In this document: one piece after another, positions 5,078-7,886 of the stretch
Layout: the number at the start of each line of letters is the position of its first letter
Numbering within the stretch: position 1 is the stretch's first letter
NCBI GenBank assembly: GCA_900553245.1
Contig: USCP01000089.1
Location: 1 to 7,886 of the forward strand
Source: an uncultured Peptococcaceae bacterium
Lineage (GTDB): Bacteria; Bacillota; Peptococcia; Peptococcales; Peptococcaceae
Reading direction: 5' to 3'
DNA: 7,886 bases
Made by a program: the position numbers and the translations under genes
Notes under the pieces: generated by a model
Told to the model about the DNA's origin: nothing
The model's input: the letters and a program-made list of their open reading frames with translations, nothing else
Database searches by the model: none

Positions 5078-7006
5078 ATGAGTGATAACACCTTTTATGT
5101 CACAACCCCGATTTATTATCCTAGTGCAAAGCTCCATATCGGGAACGCTTACAGCACTGTTTTAGCCGATACCATTACCCGCTACAAGAAGATGCGCGGC
5201 TTTGATACCTACTTCTTGACCGGGAGTGATGAGCACGGCCAAAAAATTGAACGCGCAGCTGAAAAAGCCGGCGTTACTCCAAAGCAATATGTTGATAACA
5301 TCGTTGAAGGCGAAGGTGGTTTCAAACCACTCTGGAAAGCCCTCATGATTGATTATGATAAATTCATCCGTACCACCGACGACTACCATGTCAAAGCGGT
5401 ACAGAAGCTCTTTACAAAAATCTACGAAAAGGGCGATATCTATAAGTCCTCTTATTCCGGTCACTATTGCACTTCTTGCGAAACCTTCTTCACCGATTTG
5501 CAACTCGTAGACGGTGACCACTGCCCGGATTGCGGCAAGAAAACCGAAATTCTTTCCGAGGAAAGCTACTTTTTCAAGATGAGCAACTATCAAGACCAGT
5601 TGCTCCAATATATTGAAGACCATCCTAGCTTCATCCAACCGGAAAGCCGCCGCAATGAAATGATCAACTTCATCAAGGGCGGTCTTGACGACCTCTGCAT
5701 CTCTCGTTCTACCTTCAACTGGGGGATTCCGGTACCGGTTGACGAAAAGCACGTCATCTATGTATGGTTTGATGCCCTCTCTAACTACATCTCTGCCTTG
5801 GGCTGGAGCAGCGACGACCATGAACTTTTTGATAAGTTCTGGCCTGCTGATGTACATATCGTAGGTAAAGACATTGCTCGTTTCCATGCCATCATTTGGC
5901 CAACCATCTTGCTTGCGGCAGACATTCCGCTTCCTAAGCAAATCTACGGTCATGGCTGGGTGCTTTCCAACGGTGGGAAAATGAGTAAGTCCAAGGGCAA
6001 CGTTGTAAATCCATTTGAACTCATCGACAAATACGGCATTGACGCTGTTCGCTACTATCTCCTCCGTGACATTCCATCCGGTCAAGACGGTAACTACACC
6101 GAAGAGCTCTTCATCACCCGCTATAATGTAGACCTTGCAAATGACTACGGTAACCTTGTAAGCCGTACCATTTCCATGATTGACAAATACAATGGTGGCA
6201 TCATCCCTGCCCCTGAACAAGAAGAACGCATCGATGAAGACCTCGTTCGCCTGGCAACCACCACCCCAGCCCATGCGGCAAAGGAACTCGATAAACTCAA
6301 TTTCCCAGGCGCCTTGGAACAAATTTTCGCCCTCGTTGGTCGCGCCAACAAATACATCGATGAAACCACCCCTTGGGTCCTTGCGAAGGACGACAAGTAT
6401 CGCCCACGCCTCATGAGCGTGCTCTACAACTTGGCTGAATGCATCCGTATTGTAACCATTCTCTTGAAGCCATTTATGCCAGCCCTCGCACCACGCGTAT
6501 CTGCACAGCTCGGTGTTGACTTGACCAATGCAACTTGGGCAGATGCCACCGCCTGGGCAATGACTCCGGCCGGTACCAAGGTTAGCAAGGGCGATGCCCT
6601 CTTCCCACGCGTCGATCCAGCTAGCATTGAGCTCCCTGTGGAAGAAGAAGTTCCGGCAGTGACTTTCAAGGATGAAATCAGCTTTGATGATTTCTCCAAG
6701 CTCGACATCCGCGTAGCCGTTGTAAAAGATTGCCAACCTGTGGCAAAAGCAGACAAGCTCCTGCAATTTACCCTCGACATCGGCGGCGAAGAACGCACCG
6801 GTGTCAGTGGCATCCGCAAATTCTACAGCGAACCTGCCGATATGATTGGCAAAAAGCTCGTTGTCCTCGCAAATCTTGCGCCAAAGAAAATTCGCGGTAT
6901 CAAGAGCCACGGTATGATCTTAACTGCAGCAACCGACGACGACAGTGCCCTTGAAGTATTGCAAGTGGCAAGTAACGCCATCCCATCCGGCGCAACCATT
7001 TCTTGA
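5078..7006 (+). CDS. metG: Methionyl-tRNA synthetase
   Basis: The product (642 residues) charges tRNA-Met with methionine using ATP, in the cytosol, for both initiation and elongation. The class I signatures are HIGN (20-23, with Asn in the last position of HIGH, a variant I recall from clostridial MetRS) and KMSKS (301-305). A zinc knuckle of CX2C-X14-CX2C form uses C131, C134, C149 and C152. The anticodon-binding helical domain spans about 345-510 and includes ANKYIDETTPWVLAK (423-437). A C-terminal EMAP-II/Trbp111-like tRNA-binding domain spans about 535-640 (LDIRV, VVSGI-like GVSGI, ANLAPKKIRGIKS). Length fits full-size bacterial enzymes of about 640-660 residues. Codons favour C-ending forms, consistent with high expression. 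It is followed closely by tatD, as in many Bacillota, and its leader carries an intrinsic terminator. Confidence 0.97.
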   Translation: MSDNTFYVTTPIYYPSAKLHIGNAYSTVLADTITRYKKMRGFDTYFLTGSDEHGQKIERAAEKAGVTPKQYVDNIVEGEGGFKPLWKALMIDYDKFIRTTDDYHVKAVQKLFTKIYEKGDIYKSSYSGHYCTSCETFFTDLQLVDGDHCPDCGKKTEILSEESYFFKMSNYQDQLLQYIEDHPSFIQPESRRNEMINFIKGGLDDLCISRSTFNWGIPVPVDEKHVIYVWFDALSNYISALGWSSDDHELFDKFWPADVHIVGKDIARFHAIIWPTILLAADIPLPKQIYGHGWVLSNGGKMSKSKGNVVNPFELIDKYGIDAVRYYLLRDIPSGQDGNYTEELFITRYNVDLANDYGNLVSRTISMIDKYNGGIIPAPEQEERIDEDLVRLATTTPAHAAKELDKLNFPGALEQIFALVGRANKYIDETTPWVLAKDDKYRPRLMSVLYNLAECIRIVTILLKPFMPALAPRVSAQLGVDLTNATWADATAWAMTPAGTKVSKGDALFPRVDPASIELPVEEEVPAVTFKDEISFDDFSKLDIRVAVVKDCQPVAKADKLLQFTLDIGGEERTGVSGIRKFYSEPADMIGKKLVVLANLAPKKIRGIKSHGMILTAATDDDSALEVLQVASNAIPSGATIS

Positions 7007-7008
7007 GG
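7004..7008 (+). promoter_or_regulatory. tatD ribosome binding site overlapping the metG stop
   Basis: TGAGG contains the metG TGA stop codon and lies 6 bases before the ATG at 7015. This supports coupled translation and selects 7015 over the in-frame TTG at 7003 and the ATG at 7027. Confidence 0.8.
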
Positions 7009-7014
7009 CACGCC

Positions 7015-7785
7015 ATGCAGTATTTAATGGATCCCCACGCCCACCTCATGGACCCTGCCTTCACCGAAGACTATGATGAGGTCTTGGCGCGCACCCTTGA
7101 ACTCCATGCAACCATCAATATCGGCTGCAATTTTGAGGATGCGGAAAAAGCGGTGCAATCCGCTGAAGAACATGCAAAAATCTATGCCGCCGTTGCCCTC
7201 CACCCTGAGGATGCACGCAAATACGACCCACAGAAATGGGACCGTTTGGTAGAACTCGCACACCATGCGCGCGTTATTGCCATCGGCGAAACCGGCTTGG
7301 ACTATTATTGGGACACTGCGACACCGGAAGATCAAAAGATTCTCTTCAAACGCCATATCGATCTTGCAAAGGCCCTCGATAAGCCGCTTATCATTCACGA
7401 TCGTGAAGCGCACCGCGACTGCTTTGATACCCTCTGGGAAAACGGTGCAGAGGCGGTTGGTGGGGTCTTCCACGCCTACTCCGGTTCGGTGGAAATGATG
7501 CGTGAAGCGGTTGAACACGGATTTTACATCGGTCTTGGCGGTGTGGTCACCTTCAAAAATGCAAAAACTGCCAAGCAAGTGGCCGCAGAAATTCCCCTCG
7601 ACCGCTTAGTCATCGAAACCGATTGTCCCTACATGACACCGGTGCCATTCCGCGGTAAACGCAATGAACCAAGCTATGTGCAATACGTCGCCCAAGAAAT
7701 TGCCAAGCTCCGCGACATCAGCGTTGAAGAAGTGTGCCGAGCCACCTACGAAAACGCTTGCCGTCTTTTCAAAACCACTTTCTAA
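7015..7785 (+). CDS. tatD: TatD family metal-dependent hydrolase (deoxyribonuclease-like)
   Basis: The 256-residue product has the TatD amidohydrolase-type TIM barrel. Expected metal ligands are all visible: H8 and H10 (DPHAHL), E92 (GETGLDYYWD), H128 (IIHDREAH), H153 (FHAYSG) and D203 (ETDCPYMTP). The MTPVPFRGKRNEPSYV segment after the aspartate is typical of the family. Members act as cytosolic 3'-5' or repair-linked nucleases in characterised bacteria; the substrate here is not shown. It is the second gene of a metG-tatD operon, an arrangement common in Bacillota, with 8 bases between the genes. In many relatives rnmV and ksgA follow; here a strong terminator ends the unit instead. Length is normal for the family. 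Confidence 0.95.
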   Translation: MQYLMDPHAHLMDPAFTEDYDEVLARTLELHATINIGCNFEDAEKAVQSAEEHAKIYAAVALHPEDARKYDPQKWDRLVELAHHARVIAIGETGLDYYWDTATPEDQKILFKRHIDLAKALDKPLIIHDREAHRDCFDTLWENGAEAVGGVFHAYSGSVEMMREAVEHGFYIGLGGVVTFKNAKTAKQVAAEIPLDRLVIETDCPYMTPVPFRGKRNEPSYVQYVAQEIAKLRDISVEEVCRATYENACRLFKTTF

Positions 7786-7790
7786 AAGCA

Positions 7791-7831
7791 AAAAGCCGCT
7801 ATCAGCGAATATGCTGATAGCGGCTTTTTTT
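7791..7831 (+). terminator. Strong intrinsic terminator of metG-tatD, possibly bidirectional
   Basis: A GC-rich 12-bp perfect stem (7795-7806 with 7813-7824) extends to 16 bp through flanking A-T pairs, has a 6-base GAATAT loop, and is followed by seven T (7825-7831). It starts 5 bases after the tatD stop. The run of five A on the left side (7790-7794) gives a T run on the minus strand, so it could also stop leftward transcription from the right edge. Confidence 0.95.
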
Positions 7832-7838
7832 GTTTCTC

Positions 7839-7886
7839 TTATATCCCCTGCCGTTCCTCGACAATTTCATGCTTGAGCAAACTGCG
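7839..7886 (-). CDS. Possible C-terminal tail of a convergent gene (partial, cut by right edge)
   Basis: On the minus strand one frame is open from the window edge for 15 codons (RSLLKHEIVEERQGI) and ends in TAA at 7839-7841, just before the possibly bidirectional terminator. The placement is what a convergent gene sharing that terminator would show. The piece is far too short to identify, and a 15-codon open frame can occur by chance. Confidence 0.35.
   Translation of the reverse strand, partial: RSLLKHEIVEERQGI

Noticed and set aside
5162..6910. Very long (582-codon) open frame on the minus strand opposite metG
   Set aside because: It lies entirely antisense to a clearly identified metG, has a cysteine- and phenylalanine-rich nonsense-like composition and no recognisable domain. 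It is explained by the strong codon bias of metG.
7003..7014. TTG at 7003 as the tatD start
   Set aside because: It would overlap the binding site TGAGG and the metG stop. The ATG at 7015 is correctly spaced from that site and gives the usual short N-terminus before the HxH motif.
7024..7578. 184-codon minus-strand frame opposite tatD
   Set aside because: It is antisense to tatD, whose metal ligands are all intact, so it is a shadow frame.
1..7886. Mobile element, CRISPR, toxin-antitoxin or defence system
   Set aside because: I saw no transposase, integrase, direct-repeat array, attachment-site duplication or small two-gene module. All long frames are explained by housekeeping or hypothetical genes.

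Overview
The window looks like an ordinary, gene-dense bacterial chromosome segment. It probably comes from the Bacillota (Firmicutes) or a close relative. Three things point there: consensus sigma-A-type promoters (TTGACA/TATACT with 17-base spacers), strong AGGAGG-like ribosome binding sites, and a single-chain methionyl-tRNA synthetase with a four-cysteine zinc knuckle, a C-terminal tRNA-binding domain and a HIGN signature that I recall from clostridial enzymes. Base composition is near half GC by eye (not computed). I cannot name the genus. No rRNA, tRNA, CRISPR array, insertion sequence or phage gene is visible.

Left half, minus strand. A three-gene operon reads leftward from a near-consensus promoter at 4856-4884. 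The first gene encodes a DUF695 plus RraB-like two-domain protein (3942-4796). The second encodes a Nudix hydrolase fused to an NrtR-type C-terminal winged-helix region (3042-3929). The third is nicotinate phosphoribosyltransferase, pncB (1563-3029). Intergenic gaps are 12 bases each, and an intrinsic terminator follows at 1500-1533. Below it, a separate promoter (1451-1479) drives a polytopic GT-C-like membrane protein (1-1416) whose 3' end lies outside the window. The Nudix and pncB genes suggest an NAD salvage/turnover unit: PncB makes nicotinate mononucleotide, and the Nudix/NrtR protein may hydrolyse or sense ADP-ribose and control the operon. An 18-base imperfect palindrome lying over the operon's -10 box is a natural candidate operator.

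Right half, plus strand. A divergent, perfectly spaced promoter (4953-4981) drives metG (5078-7006) and tatD (7015-7785). The tatD ribosome binding site overlaps the metG stop codon, and a very strong hairpin terminator (7791-7831) closes the unit. The predicted metG leader of about 90 bases contains a complete UUCG-loop intrinsic terminator before the metG ribosome binding site. No T-box signature is visible, so this looks like an attenuator of unknown type. At the right edge, a short minus-strand frame (7839-7886) may be the tail of a convergent gene.

Nothing here is clearly a new mobile or defence system. The points most worth a second look are the metG leader terminator, the DUF695-RraB protein in an NAD operon, and the possible Nudix/NrtR autoregulatory operator.
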